Shown here in pieces: positions 36,001 to 47,500 of a stretch of DNA of 64,000 nucleotides. Numbering within the stretch: position 1 is the stretch's first letter; each line of letters starts with the position of its first letter. A model generated the notes under the pieces. The model ran no database searches. It saw only the letters and a list, made by a program, of their open reading frames with translations, and was not told where the DNA came from. The translations under genes and the position numbers were made by a program. The DNA is taken from the NCBI GenBank assembly GCA_018697195.1, contig JAGMWU010000037.1, forward strand, positions 496,001 through 560,000. Direction: 5' to 3'. The DNA is from Certhia americana (Eukaryota; Chordata; Aves; Passeriformes; Certhiidae).

Positions 36001-36822
36001 GTTCATAAAGATAAATGCTGTTTAATCTGAAAAAAAAAAAAAAAACCCTAGCAAAGCCTGTGGTTTTCACAGTGAAATAGCTTAGTGTGTGCTTATGCTG
36101 AGCAGCTGTGTTTTCCAGATGTGACTTTCTTTTGCTGCTGCTAATGTACGTCAAAAAAGAAAGTTACATGAGCTTCAGCAGTTCAGTACCATTTGATATT
36201 TGCCTCGCAGAAAAGGTGTTAGAATCCTGCTCTGATCCACCCTGTGGATCTTGGTTAGTGTCCAGCCTGTGGATCATTGGTAGTTCTGGGAAGTAAGCTG
36301 TATCTAAATTTAATATTACTAAACAACTACAATAAGTTTATTAGTAAAATATTTATGCCATGATCTTCAATTTATTTCATTTGTGGGGTTTTTTTTGTGA
36401 AGATAATGATATTAGATTATTCCATCATATGTCATTATTTTAGAATGGATTTTAGAGGCCAAGTTTTATCCAAGTGATGAAATTTACTGTGTTTATTTTA
36501 TAGGAGAAATTCTGTATTTCTAAATTATTCTCTTTTTTCGCCCCTCCTATTGCTCTACATGTTGGATCTAAGTTTATTTAATGTTCTCTTTTTTGTATGC
36601 AGACCAAATTTCCCTCAAGTGAAGCTCAAGCTAATTTTCTGTATTATGTGCTGGCATACATTCAAGGACAATAATTAATGCACATTAATATATAAAAAAA
36701 GGTTTTATTATAAACCTGGTTTTAATATCATTGGAGACCAGTAATTTTTTCTTTTAGGGACATTGTTGTGTCATGGTTATGAGAAAGAAGAAATGTCTCA
36801 CTGTTTCTTTAAATTTCTTTAG
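36001..36822 (+). other. HHIP: HHIP intron 3
   Basis: An 822-bp intron, the shortest seen here, with donor GTTCAT and acceptor TTTCTTTAG. An A16 run lies at 36030-36045, only 30 bases after the weak donor. The intron is AT-rich and no other feature was recognised. Confidence 0.92.
36030..36045 (+). repeat. A16 homopolymer next to exon 3 donor
   Basis: Sixteen consecutive A residues, 30 bases downstream of the HHIP exon 3 splice donor. Length is likely to vary between individuals, as for any long homopolymer. Confidence 0.9.
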
Positions 36823-37024
36823 AAAACACAAGCACAACTGCTTCTGTATTCAGGAGGTTGTGAGTGGACTAAGGCAGCCTGTTGGAGCAGTACATTGTGG
36901 GGATGGATCCCATCGCCTCTTTATTCTTGAGAAAGAAGGATACGTGAAGATTTTCACTCCCGAAGGAGACATACTCAAGGAACCTTTTTTGGATATACAC
37001 AAGCTTGTTCAAAGTGGAATAAAG
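36823..37024 (+). CDS. HHIP: HHIP exon 4: end of CRD and start of beta-propeller
   Basis: The exon completes Arg206 and encodes residues 207-273. KHKHNCFCIQEVVSGL carries C212 and C214, the last CRD cysteines, and the sequence then enters the first propeller strands (GDGSHRLFILEKEGYVKIF, LDIHKLVQSGIK). In the known structure the six-bladed propeller presents the loop that mimics Patched and blocks the zinc-containing face of Hedgehog ligands. C231 (codon TGT at the GAVHCGDG string) is at a position I recall as Ser in human HHIP. The exon ends in phase 0 at AAG with donor GTTGGA, a weak match. The next expected sequence (a GGDERGLLSLAFHPN-like exon 5) was not found in the window. Confidence 0.97.
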
Positions 37025-40000
37025 GTTGGATTTTATACTTACCTCTTCTTTTTTATAGTTTAGCATGTATATGGGTGAAATGAGAAGAATATTTTTTAGA
37101 TATTAATTAAATTTAAATAACAAGAAATAGTAATGACAAGAGACACCACAGTTCTTTCTGGCAAAGAAGTGAAAACTCAGTGGGAAGGGAAAACAGCATC
37201 TTGTAACTCTTATCAAAATTTTTCTTTTCCTTCATTTTTTCCTCACTTTAAATTCAAATGAAACTATTCAGCACCAGAATTCCACAGCAATATCATTGCA
37301 TTTTCATCCTACTGAATTCAGATGAGTTTTGCTGTGGTGCCTGTGGGATCAACTTTGGCTTAGGGCATCCCCTGCCCTCCAGGTGCTCAGTGTTGCCTGG
37401 GGGTCTGGACACAGGAGGACGCCTGGGAATGCTCAGGATGCCCTGGAAAGGAACAGGGGTGCTCATTCCCTCTTGGCTTGACCCCAAATGTAGCACAAGC
37501 TTCCCTGGGTGGGAGGCTGTTTTAAAACTGCGTGTTTTGGAGGGGCATGTAAAAGTGACTGACCCTCTAAATTCAGACATGAGGGTTGGTGGGATGAACA
37601 GCTTCCATCCCATTCACTGGAAACACTTCCATGATCAGGGCAGTGAGTGGGGAATGGGCACTGATGGGAAAATGTTGGAAGGTGGAGGTGAGAAATTACA
37701 TCTAGTTATGGGGTAAGTACCAAGAGAAAACTCCTAAGTCTGTTGGAAGATATTTTACTTCTGGAATGCTGTCAGGTGTTGTTCCATGCTGATTTCTTGT
37801 CACAATTCAGAGTGGTAATGCAAATAAAATCCAGATGTATAAAAAAGTTTTAAGTTGTAATCAAGTTATGCCTAGAACAGTCAGGACTATGTATCAAAAA
37901 GCCTTCATGGATGAAAGTTATAGTGACATACTCTTCACAGAGGGATCTTAAATAATAATAGTGACAAACTAGATCAATTTGAAATATATAGTACATGTTA
38001 ACTGATAATTTTGTTTCAGGCATAGGGCAAGAGGCCAATTAGGACAGACTTTTCTGAGACAAAATCTCAGAGGTTTTTTAGTGTGTGTTGAAAAAGAGAG
38101 CAATGAAACATTGTCCCTTTTTCAGGAAAAAAACCACTTTATATGATTATGTATTTTGCTGAATGCTTCCCTTTCTGCCCTTGCAGATAACCATTATGTT
38201 CAAGATATCCAAACAGAAGGGACTTATCAGGGGTATTTGTGAACAAACATCTAAGGCTGTTTCATATTTCTTAACTAGAAGTTCAGATCACTTGTACTAG
38301 TGGAAAACTGACAGTGAAATTTCCACAGAACTGTTATTGGTCCCAAAGAAACCTTTCTCGAGGAAATTTTTACAGCTGCAATTTAGAGAAAAGGCTAAAT
38401 GGAAAACTGATTTTCCATGCTTCTGAACAGGCACTAACCTGCTTGATATGACTCTCAACAGGTACCCTCAGGATCAGATTCAACTTTTAGTTCTGTTTTA
38501 AATCTGTGACCTGATCTTTTTAATCTACACTATTCCAACAATCATGTAATGCTCTACACTGGATCTGTTTCAACTATAACATTTTGTGTAAATAATTTAA
38601 TGTTTCTAAGCTAAAAAGTCTAATTCAATTCCCTGGGATAACAGTCCAGTGACCAAGGATAATTGTATTGCAGTGTTTAATGCAGGCTGGCAAGAACAGA
38701 GGCCTTATGTCCTTTGCAGGTAAGGAGAAAGGGAATGTGCCTAGGAGCAAGACTCCAGCTCTTAAACAGAAAGAGGAAAGAATTTGTGGAATGAGCAGAT
38801 TACATAAAACAATAAATAAATAAAAAACCCCAAACCCCATATAACTAAAATAGAAGTTTTAAAGCAAGGGTTCTTATACATTTTTACATTTATCCTCTGC
38901 AGTCTGATTCCTATAATCATTGTCCATGGTCCCTTACCCACCAGGATGGGAGGTCACTGTGGCAATGGTAGCATTGAAAGAGTATTTGGTTTTACTTACC
39001 TGTTACACACTTCAGTACTAGAAATCAGTAATGGAGAATACTCTGTGGATAGATGATTTTCCAGCAGGGAGTGCAGAACAGTCAGCAGTTAAAAAAAACC
39101 CTCAACAAACCACTATGTAAAACAATGCATCCACTTGCCCAGAGCATGGAATGTGTTCTCTGTGCTGACTCAGGAAACATGTATAGTGCCAGAATTTGGA
39201 TGTACACACTTTGAGGGAAACAAAAACCTCTCACCTGTTTTCCAGCGTCTCAGCAACAATAGCAAGAAAAGGCAAGCATTTTCCCCTAAGAAGAAGTGTA
39301 AAGATTTTCTCTCTTATACTCAAGTGTCTGGAAACAGCCTATTTCTTTCTGTACCTGAAATGCAAACAAATACTTAATTCCAGTGATGGTAAAACCAGCA
39401 AAAATACTTTTTCAGACTTTTAGAGACATATGTTGTACCCAGTAAATAATTAGAGTAATGATAATGACAATGCTAATGCTAATAATGCAGCTGTGGTTGA
39501 ATCAAATGTAATATAAATCGATGCCTCTGAGAAGAATTTTGGACAACTATCACAATAAGATATTTTTTAATGCCAATAGCTGAAATAACATAGCGGTTGC
39601 TGATTTTGTCTTCTTTTTTTAATGTCAAGAGGAAAATTAGCAGTGATAAAATCATTATATTGTCACAAAGTAGCAAATCTGTTCCAAAGTATCAACTTAA
39701 AACTATTTGAGGCTGATATAACGAAGAACATGAAGTGATATATTTCCTTCATAAAAATAATCCTGGAGGTTTGTTCTATTCTCACCAACATATTTCACTC
39801 ATTACAGCACTGGCAGTCAGATACAGAGGAAAACAATATACAAAAACAGAGGAGGAGAGGTGACTGCATTGTATAACAATAAGTCATGTTTCCATCCTAA
39901 AAAGATGCCTTTTTGTTTGTCTAATGGATCTACTGGTACCTGTGTTGATGAAATTCATTTGGAGCCCCTAACATTGCTGTGAGCAACTTCGTAGTGTTTC

Positions 40001-41658
40001 TTCATGGGCCCTGCTGCCCTAAGCAAATCAGGATTGTCTGGACTTGCTGCTTGTCTATCACTGCTGGGAAGGTCTGTGGATATAAATCAAAAGTAGGAAG
40101 AGTGGGACAACTCTCTGCCTGAGTTTTATAGGTCCATTGGCTTTTAATGTTCATTGAAATCACTGAGGTTCCCTGCTTGCAAATTGTTGCTGCTGTACAG
40201 TTACATGATTTAATTTTAAGGAGTTCCAACTGAAAGAGAGCAGTGATAATTTTATCTGTTGCCAGTATCTCAGAAGGAATTAACTCAAGTGTGGAGAAGT
40301 ATTTTGTAACAGAGATAGATCTATGAATGTATGATGGTGACTTGTGGTTCTTGGTGGCCCTACTTAATAGAACATTACATGCAGGATTCCTGAACTCTAA
40401 AAAAAAACCCAAGCCTAAGAACCAATTTTTCTTTGCACATCTCCTAATTTCTAAAACTCTTCAACAGCACAGTTAGCAGGAATGTTTTTTTGATCTTCTA
40501 TTTTTTAACTTAACTGTTTGAAGCCGTGAATGGATATTAATCAAGAATTTGCTAATGTAACATCTGTGGCCTTCTCCAATGCATTTTATGTCACCCTGGC
40601 AACCTAAGTATTATAGTGTATGTGCATGGATTGAGCACTTGGCCAACCCTCTCCTGTCACTTCCTCCCCTATGTCAGGAATGTGGTGACAAGAAAAAGCC
40701 ATGTACCTTGGCCCTGCCTCACAGCTGAGCAAGGACATGAGTGAGACATGGACCTGTGACTCAAATCTAGGCCATGCACCTGGCTCAACTATTTAAGAAT
40801 ATCTTGCCCAGTGTAGTGGAGAAAATACTGATTCCATCTCCTAATATGTACCCATTAATATTTCAAACTATCCTGAGTGTATACAGAAGAAAAGAATGAA
40901 ACTTCGACCATAAAGAACCCCCAAAACCACCCAAACTAAAAGTCTGCTTCCCTGTTTTGGTGATTTACTGCTCCATTATGTTACGGTGAAGAGAGTTGTT
41001 GCAGAGCAACAGTTCTTACTTCAAAGTTATTAGCAAATACAAAATTTTAATGAAAATATTAGAACCCTTTTTTTCTTTCAGTCTGATTTTCACTACTGTT
41101 ATTTTCTTTCTGTTTTAAACTATTGCCAAGTAGAATATAGGGAGAAAGTTGAAATGAGAAGCTATTGGACTAATAGTGGTAGTACTTTAAGTGACATTTA
41201 AGGAGACCTTAATCAATTATCTAGAAAATTTAGACTTGATGTGTCTGAATCTATTGTCAAAATTTATGCAAAATAATTAAAGGCTCCAAAAGTATCATGC
41301 AAATCTGATTTTATCTCATAATGCACTCAGCAGGGGAAAAAAAAGTGCCAAAACATTCCAAGCACTTGGATTTAATGATTTCCTGAGATGCAATAATGCT
41401 GAATACACTGTTATTACAGGATCAGTCTTTATATTCCAGATTGTATCTAATTTACAGAAAAATGGTCAATACTGTCTGTAGCAGTTCTCCAACTTTTCAT
41501 AGTCCTGTTACTGTATTTTATCTTATTAACTGTATTATTTCCTAATGTTTGGAAACTTTTTGCTAACTTTTAGGTTAACAGCAGTCACCATAAAATGTAG
41601 CACAACCTATTACATCAATTTTCACTTACTTTCTTCTCTCCTGAGCCCAAAAACCTGT

Positions 41659-41696
41659 ATTGGTCAAAAATATATTGGTCTAAAATATATTGTTCA
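41659..41696. repeat. 15-bp minisatellite, about 2.5 copies
   Basis: ATTGGTCAAAAATAT at 41659-41673 is followed by ATTGGTCTAAAATAT at 41674-41688 (one mismatch) and a partial third copy ATTGTTCA at 41689-41696. It lies in HHIP intron 4. Confidence 0.85.
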
Positions 41697-42107
41697 GAAG
41701 GGAAGGCATCAAAGTATGGTTTGGCAACAAGAAAAAAATTAGGAGCTTACCACTTCTCTTGGGAATTAAATGCTATAATCACCTTTCAGGTTACTTTCTG
41801 AAAAGCTGAGTAGCTTTAGGGCTGCAACTGTTAGTCCTTAAATCATTTTTGTGGTCCTTCCCTATAATCATTCAACTTCCCCAAATCCTTTTAAAAGGAA
41901 GGACCTCAGAACTGTACAAAGTAGCCAAGTGTTCATCTTATTGCTGACAATGGTAAAATAAAGTCCCTGTAGTCAGGATGTCATTTTCTACGTATAAATC
42001 CACCTACTGAACAATCTCTTAAGGTACAGAATTGCAGCAGGGCTTCATGTTCAGTTGCTTGTCATCTCTGATCCTTAAGTTATTTTCAGTTTATTGCTTT
42101 CTTGCCC

Positions 42108-42142
42108 TTTTTGTTTTGTTTTGTTTTGTTTTGTCTTGTTTT
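42108..42142 (+). repeat. (TTTTG)n simple repeat
   Basis: About six to seven TTTTG units, with one internal T to C change near the 3' side, in HHIP intron 4. Confidence 0.9.
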
Positions 42143-42423
42143 CTTTCTGATTGTGACTAAGCTCTGGTGTGTATCTGCTGGCTACAGGGTCATAAATTGT
42201 GCAGCCAGCAAGAACGGCTGCACCCTGCTGCACTTTGCCTCACACAGTGCTGAGAGCAGAAACCACTGCAAAATGGGTGTCCTTAAATTTTTGCCATTAT
42301 GCAATTACCACTTGCACTTGTGTAGAGATTCAGTTATTTATATTTTTTAAGCAACTAATAAAATATTTCTCACGCATCTCATGGGAATGCCATGATAAAG
42401 GGCAAAGTCTCTGAGGAAGGAAA

Positions 42424-42453
42424 GGGCAGGGCAGGGGAGGGAAGGGAAAAGGG
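42424..42453 (+). other. G-quadruplex motif in HHIP intron 4
   Basis: Six runs of three or four G occur within 30 bases (42424-42426, 42429-42431, 42434-42437, 42439-42441, 42444-42446, 42451-42453) with loops of one to four bases. This satisfies the canonical G-quadruplex pattern on the transcribed-RNA-like strand, so both the non-template DNA and the pre-mRNA could fold. It stands out against an AT-rich intron. Confidence 0.75.
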
Positions 42454-43157
42454 ACAGAATATCTCAGTTAAATGGTATCAGACATCACTGTTGAGAACAT
42501 ATGAGTTAAACTCTGTCACCTTCTTCTCTGATGTAAGATTATGGTTTTCCTTGTCAGAAACACTTAAACAGAAACTTCCTCGAAATATTAAGCCACAGTC
42601 ACCTTCTTAGTTCATCTTGCTTTCAAATTAATATCAGTAAGACTATTTTATGTGAGTTTTTTAATTCCCAAAGTTTTTAAAATGCTATATGCCTATTTAA
42701 TTCCTTACAAATATTTTAACAGTCATTTCTCTTTGCAGGAAAAGGAAAAAGTCCATAGAAATATCTGACAATTATTTTAAGTGTATGCTCAGCAAATTTC
42801 CAATGTATAACCTTTAGATGAGTTAAAGGTTAGATATGTCTCTTACTGTGTTTTGGTAGTTTTTATATCAGAGCACAAGTGCTTTCAGTCCTGCAGAATC
42901 TTACTAATGAGTGATCCAGTGATTCAGGTAGGAATTTTCTGTGATGTCATGAAGAATGTTGTGGAACACAGCAATTCATATCTTGAGTCGAAGAGTATGG
43001 GAGTAGACTGTCAGGCATTAAATATGTTAACTGTGCTGCTCTGAGACAATTATTCCAGAGCTTCTCAGGATCAAATGAGCATCTGGTTGCCACAGGCATC
43101 TTTTTGCTGGAATGCATGATTAGTAGTGAAATATCTACTGTGCCTTCATGTTTGTGT

Positions 43158-43342
43158 CAAGATACTGGAACAGACTGCCCAGGGAAGTGGTGGAATCACC
43201 ACCCCTGGAGGTGCTCAAAAGGAAGGTGGATGTGGCACTTGGGAATGTGGTTGAGTCATGAACATGGTGGTGCTGGGTTAGTGGTTGCACTTAATGATCA
43301 TAGAGGTCTTTGCCAAAGTTAATGATTCCATGATTCTGTGAC
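43158..43342 (+). mobile_element. CR1 LINE 3' fragment (sense)
   Basis: The plus strand reads GGAACAGACTGCCCAGGGAA, GTGGTGGAATCACCACCCCT, GGAGGTGCTCAAAAGGA, a TTGGTGGTGCTGGGTTAGTG-like block and an ATTCCATGATTCTGTGAC tail. These are the consecutive landmarks of a CR1 3' end. It is 5' truncated, non-coding and in the same orientation as HHIP. Confidence 0.94.
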
Positions 43343-44419
43343 ATTTACTCACATGAATATATGTATTACTCAGGTCATTCAACATATAATCAATTTTTTT
43401 TTTTTTTAAATTGCCACTATCTTCCAGCACTGAAAAAGCCTACTCCAAGAAGCTTATAAGAGGTTGTGCTGTCTTTGCAGTGAGGAGTGGCTACAGAAAA
43501 CTACAGTAAGCCAGGGATAAAACCTATTTAAAACTTAGTGTGGGAATCAGATAGTTTGTGTTATTTGCTGAATTGCTCAGTTCTGTCACTTCTCACATAT
43601 TCCTCTTGACTGGATGTGTTTATTTGTTCTTGCATCTTGCTGATGCACAGACAGATCTAAGTTAACACATACACTGTCCATTGATAACCACAGGATTTAT
43701 GTTACTGACAGAATACCCACAATTCACATAATTCACACTAATCCTTCCATCCAAGTCCAGCAATTTCAATTTATTTTCCTCTAAACACTTACATGGATGA
43801 GACTGAAATCAATGAACCTCTCCTGAACTTCTTACCCTGACATCACAAGCTGTGCTCTCCTCCACTAAGCACTAGCTTGTACTCTCCACAAAGGTTATTT
43901 GCTCTCTGCTCCCTTGAAAGCCCAACTTATAGTGGCTACTAAATTCATGACCAGTTAGTGCTGAAAGGGATTATTTTGATGCATGGAGAAAAAGGGGAGC
44001 AGTGGAAGGTTGTGTTTCTCTCCAGGCTGCACTGGAAGGACAATTAAGAGAGCCTATCTGAATTTCTTCCTTCTTCAACCCAATGGGCTTGAAATTCTTC
44101 AGAGATATTCAGAAACAAACTATGAAAACTCTGGGAAGTAAATCCTTATTGTTCTACCAGACCAAGCTCTTATTTCTATATGAAGGATAGGGATAGTCCT
44201 CTAAAATAACAATGCTGAGGCACAGAACATTTTTCCATGATGAACAAACCAAGATTTCATTTTAATTCCATTCTACAACTAATTGCACCAGTGATGAGTG
44301 CAAATTCTATATGCTCTATATGTCCTGCTCCTGTACTTCTAAGAGTAATGAAAAGGTAAATTCATGTAAGATATCTACATAGGCCCAGGCAGGGTTGCAA
44401 GGTGAATAAAATCACTGAT

Positions 44420-44515
44420 ATTAAAAATATAGAATATTTTTTTTAAAAAAATTTACAATTTTAATATAATATTTTCTTTATATATCACTGATATATAAAA
44501 GTGATACATTTTTGC
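44420..44515. repeat. AT-only-like low-complexity stretch
   Basis: Almost entirely A and T, including T8 A7 runs and several TATA/ATAT steps. No specific element was recognised. Confidence 0.6.
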
Positions 44516-47500
44516 GTATTCTTGGTCTTTCTAGAGGGAGACTCTAGAATGTCTTTGGTGAGAAACTGAAACACTACATTGCCTGTGTTGTTGCAAAAAT
44601 GTCAGACCTCAGATTTCTCCCGGAGACTGCAGAGGGAAGTGATGAATACTATTTTTCAGCACAGGACTTGCAGGTGAAGTGATGTTAGGTCCCAGGACAT
44701 AGGTGCTTCTCACTTATCCAAGAGGTCAGAAGAGCAGCAGTCAGACCTGTGGTACAACAGACATAATTTCTGAGGCCACACCTTACCTGTGACCTGCTCA
44801 CTAGACACGACAATTAATTGCTTTTAAATGTCTTGACATAATTGGAGCAGAAAGCTCAGAAATAAATAATGATTAAGGTGTGTGGATGGCCAAATGTGAA
44901 AAAATTAGGATATTTTAAAGATAAACCATTTAGAGTTTCATTGATTATAGTGACCTTAAACAGTAACAAAACAAACACAATGCACACAGCACAAGAGTCT
45001 GCATGAGAATTCAGCCTTCTTCATGAAAAGGAAGATTTTTTTTTCCTTAATCAGTGATCAGCTCTTTGTAATTTTTGAGAGGGCAATATTACTGTTGTTG
45101 ACTTAATATACTTTAACTGTGTTCAGAAACTGTAAAACAGTGTGTTTTAACCAAAGATTGTATAATGACAGTGAAATGTGCCTGGATTTCTCATTAACCA
45201 TTTGCAGATTTTGGTTCTAATCCTAACAGGGGCACAACAGGCCTTTGAAAGAGGTTGTATCTTAGCACCATATAGCTTTGTTGAAAATAAAGTTTTTTAC
45301 CATCTAAAAAGCATGTGCCAAAAGCTCTAGAGACCTCTATTTTTGTGTGAGAGACTGCACTAGATATCCATACTCAAGCTAGCAATTGTGGAACAGTACA
45401 GTGGCTCTCAGGTTGTAAGCTGACCAGATGAAGAATTGCCAGTTTATTCTGGGGAAATTTGAATCAACAAAATATAATCATTTCTGTTGATTTTGGGTAG
45501 CGTGTCTCAGATTTGAGGAGCTGAGAGGGGAGAGAAGATAATACTTTATCATTTTACATGCACATGTGTAGATTTTAATGTTCTGTGTTTCCTTGAGAGG
45601 AATCCCATGGTGCCAATTAACCTAACTTATTCCAAAACAATTCTCTGTTTGGAAAGAATAATTTTCATTGTGGGTGTTCCATGAAATTGTATGCCTCATA
45701 CCCTGTTATTACTGAGATGTGTGCAGTGCAATTGAGAATGCCAGTTTCTTTTCCATGCTCTGTATAGATTATAGCTGTATCCCACACACAGTGCTAGATA
45801 ATCCCTACTTTAATTTTGTTATGTGTACAAATCCTTTTTGAACATTTAGCGGTTTAAAAAATGTAAAAATCCATCATCTTCTGAAACTACATTTGTTAAA
45901 ACCAAAAGCTGAATTTAGAAGTGATCAAAACCAATGAATAACATGGCAATTATCTAATTAAAAGGAAATTATTGCGTTTGCTGAAATATAACAGGCAGAT
46001 CATGATGGCCAACACAAAATGGCAAAGAAGGAATAAAGTTACGCAGAAAATTCCATGGGTTTTAGCCAAGGCAGTTTCAACCACATGTTTTTCTTTAATG
46101 GGAGGAGGCTTAACAGTCCACTAAGGCTCCAGGATTCATCATCCCTTTAAGCTCTTGGACACCCCCAAAAACTGTAATGAGGTCCTAAGAATCCTTCAGG
46201 GAATCCATGACGTACTGGAGCTCTCAAAACCAATCCTGTGTCCTTGGGACTTCTTCTCTGTGCTTTCCTGTCCGTCAGAGCTATGATTTCCTTTTGTTAC
46301 ATCCCTTGTACTGTGCCACATGGAAAAAGGGTCCTGTGTTTGTCTTGAAAGAGGTGAAAAATTGAGTAACACATTTACTTTCATATTTAATATAGCCCAA
46401 CTGCTATTCCTATATATATTTCCCCCAGATGCCACAGAATAACTTTCCTTTATATCCTCTTACACACATTTTCTCACAAGCTCTTAAGTCTTATTCCTTA
46501 GACAGGATCAGCAAGTTGGGTTGAGGGAGGAATACTTCCTCCAAGCAGCACTGGTATATTATCATGTTTTCCACCCATTTTATCCTCACTGCAGTAAAAG
46601 CTGGACAAATGATCTGCCCCTAATTAATGGTTTATATATAATTTTAGCTTTAAAAAGCAGTCAGAACTAATTTTTCCCATTACCAAAAACATAAAAAACT
46701 CCAAAAGATGAAACCACTTAGTAGCTGACACTTATTTTTCTTCATTGTCAGTGTCTGCCTACATTCTCATATTGCTGGAATTTTTAAAGAAATTATTCCA
46801 TAAATCTCAATAAAGTAATATTCTCTCTTAGATTTAATTTGGAAAATGGAATATACAATCTGTGGGAGAGAGGTCTGCAAAATTCTTTCAACCATTTGTT
46901 TTTAATTTACAGCAGATACTTTTTAAAACCTTGATCTATCTTCACTGGCTTTGGATTGCAATCCCTACAGCTGAATTGCAACAACTTTAATTTATGTAAT
47001 AATCATTATTTTTATGCTAACCGAATGCCTTGAAAAGGAATAAAAGAGGGAGTAAATCACCCCAAAACTTTCATATTTTTGGCATGCTTAAAAATTTAGT
47101 GAATCTCCATCAGCTGGATTCTCAATCACTGTAGCAGCCCAGAGACAACACACAAGGGGTAGTAGGTGCATGGATCTGAGTGATGCTGTAGTGTAAATGA
47201 GAAGATGTGGTTTTAATATCAAACCACATAAGAAAAGTATTCGCTTGATCTCTTCCTTAAAGAAGATACATACCCCTCCATAACAAACTGGATGCTGAAT
47301 TGTTAGTAATGAATGTAAAATGATACTGCACACCTCACAGAGGCCTAGTTGAAGATGTGACCAAACGCTATTGACTCCCTTTATCAAGCAGCAGGCCATG
47401 TTTAGGGCTGTTAAAACCTTGAGCCCTTTAAAGATCCCGTCAAATCAATAGCATCTCAGATCAGAGGAGAGGTGATGTGAAATGGTGGCAGCTTCCATTG

